Shown here: piece by piece, positions 32,684-33,705 of the stretch | Layout: every line of letters begins with the position of its first letter | Position numbering within the stretch: position 1 is the stretch's first letter | From: Acidobacteriota bacterium | GTDB lineage: Bacteria > Acidobacteriota > Terriglobia > Terriglobales > Acidobacteriaceae | Length of the DNA: 33,705 bases | Direction: 5' to 3' | Assembly: GCA_021816455.1 (NCBI GenBank) | Contig: JAKAXU010000035.1 | Coordinates: 1 to 33,705 of the forward strand | Notes under the pieces: generated by a model | The model's input: the letters and a program-made list of their open reading frames with translations, nothing else | Told to the model about the DNA's origin: nothing | Databases searched by the model: none | Translations under genes and position numbers: made by a program

Positions 32684-33610
32684 ATGCGGCACGGTTTTCC
32701 TGCTTCCTCGTTGCTTCGTGCGTGGCCTCGCGGCTTCTCGGTGCTGCTTGCCTTCGGCCTTACCGCTGCATCTCCTCGCGCACTCTTCGCTCAGTCCGTT
32801 GCCTCGGGTTTTTCGTCGTCCGATCCTTCCGCACAGTTTCACCGTGCCCCATGCATTGTTCAGGCCATCGACCCGGACCAGCGCATTCCCCTCGTCGGCT
32901 CTCGTCCTGTTCTGCCTGCCCGAGCGCTCGATCTCGGCCCTGCCGCGCCCAATGAATCCGCCCCGCGCATGCTTCTGCTGCTGCGCCGCAGTTCCGCCGA
33001 AGAACAATCGCTTCAAACCCTGCTTCAATCCCAGCAGAATCCATCCTCGCCGGACTTCCATCGCTGGTTCACCCCGGCTCAATTCGCCGCTCGTTTCGGC
33101 CTGGTCGACTCGGACATTGCCGCCGTCACTGCCTGGCTTCAGTCGGAGGGTTTTTCCATCGATCGTGTCACTGCCGGGCGCACCGCCATCGAATTTTCCG
33201 GCTCAGTCGCCCAGATTCAAAGCGCCTTTCACCTTGCGGTGCATCGCTTCGCGCTCCCAGATACGGTCAGCGACGCATCGCGCTTCGCTCCGAACCTCTT
33301 GACGGATTCGCCTTCAATTCGACTGGCCGCAGTCAGCGATCCGCAGATTCCCGCTGCGCTTGCTCCTGTTGTCTCCGCTCTTGTCTCGCTCGATGGATTT
33401 CCACCCCACGCCGCTGTCGCTCGCGGACCCTCGGGGCACTTCAACCCCCAGTCACGCCAGTTGCGGCCAGACGCGGCCCAGCCCACCACTCATCTTCACC
33501 CGCAGTACACTGCAACCACGACAACCGGAAGCTTTCTCTATCTCGGTCCCGCAGATGCTGCCACAATCTACGACCTGCCTAACCTGCATATCTCACACGC
33601 CGCCTGTTAA
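32684..33610 (+). pseudogene. truncated sedolisin (S53) precursor, prodomain only
   Basis: The frame encodes 308 residues: a signal peptide (about 1-36, ending RALFA), then a pro-kumamolisin activation domain (about 50-205) with MLLLLRRSSAEEQSLQTLL, SSPDFHRWFTPAQFAARFG and VTAWLQSEGFSIDRVTAGRT. The linker GSFLYLGPADAATIYDLPN (about 280-298) normally leads into the S53 protease domain carrying the Glu-Asp-Ser triad. Instead the sequence changes to LHISHAAC and stops. The catalytic domain is therefore absent and the gene is probably interrupted near 33584. GGAG at 5 nt before the ATG supports the start. The leftover prodomain might be secreted but cannot be a protease. Confidence 0.75.
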
Positions 33611-33705
33611 AGGGTAGAGTCTGCGGGCAAAAAAATAGCTGGAAGGGCCGTCATTTCTGTGGCATAACTACGTTGACGAAGCGTGTTATGGCTGCGGAAA
33701 GGGCG
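33584..33705. mobile_element. possible left end of an inserted element
   Basis: From about 33584 the sequence no longer resembles sedolisin. It contains stops, an A-rich tract (AAAAAAA, near 33630) and an ATG at 33688 opening a frame that runs off the window (MAAERA). The inverted pair CATAAC (33663-33668) and GTTATG (33685-33690) precedes it. This fits the end of an insertion sequence with its transposase start, but no terminal repeat or target duplication can be checked from one side. It could also be a rearrangement joint. Confidence 0.35.

Noticed and set aside
1..33705. tRNA, rRNA or CRISPR arrays
   Set aside because: No cloverleaf, rRNA-like stretch or regularly spaced direct repeats were seen by reading both strands; a covariance-model scan could not be run.

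Overview
The window reads as chromosomal DNA of an acidobacterium (Acidobacteriota, most likely class Terriglobia). This rests on gene content and style, not on a database search: GC-rich DNA, an Oar-like TonB-dependent receptor with an N-terminal carboxypeptidase-regulatory domain, a short PadR regulator, a sedolisin-type prodomain, GH28 and GH31 secreted glycosidases, and a long Ig-like/propeller lipoprotein. No rRNA, tRNA, CRISPR array or complete insertion sequence was seen.

Layout. 200-1084: Tat-exported aldo/keto reductase (+). 1165-3329: hemE-hemH heme operon (-, 4-nt overlap). 3330-3804: gene-free stretch with a REP-like palindrome and low-complexity DNA. 3805-5033: padR plus a membrane sugar-phosphate transferase fusion (-, TGATG overlap). 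5328-8185: nitrosative-stress cluster, a Crp/Fnr-type regulator (-) divergent from ric-nnrS (+), with an FNR/DNR-like site at about -41.5 of the proposed ric promoter. 8412-9197: an unknown gene broken by two compensating frameshifts. 9305-14155: carbohydrate region, secreted GH28 (+), a decayed glycosidase-like fragment, and secreted GH31 (-) with a strong terminator. 14194-17645: CYTH protein (-), Sua5 (+), a divergent Hfq-like protein (-) and the DNA polymerase III delta-prime subunit (-). 17723-21066: small membrane protein and TonB-dependent receptor (+). 21092-23204: operon (-) of a glyoxalase-fold/lumazine synthase fusion, nusB and an enoyl-CoA hydratase. 23343-25649: Ig-like/propeller lipoprotein (-). 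25891-30524: operon (-) of a GT2 glycosyltransferase, kdsA and a secreted S9 peptidase. 30782-32584: acyl-CoA dehydrogenase (+). 32684-33610: a sedolisin prodomain cut off where its protease domain should begin, probably by an inserted element running off the right end.

Themes. Envelope and polymer biology is prominent (sugar-phosphate transferase, GT2, KdsA, TonB receptor, lipoprotein), together with export of plant-polysaccharide-degrading enzymes and peptidases. The Crp-ric-nnrS block is a compact response to nitric oxide damage.

Most notable observations: (a) a recurring promoter layout with a TAnnAT-like -10 hexamer ending 6-8 nt before the start codon and no Shine-Dalgarno, suggesting several leaderless mRNAs; (b) a sugar-phosphate transferase fused to an unusual N-terminal domain that lacks the Glu of the family's Asp-Glu dyad; (c) a glyoxalase-fold domain fused to lumazine synthase; (d) the double-frameshift gene; (e) the truncated sedolisin at the window edge.
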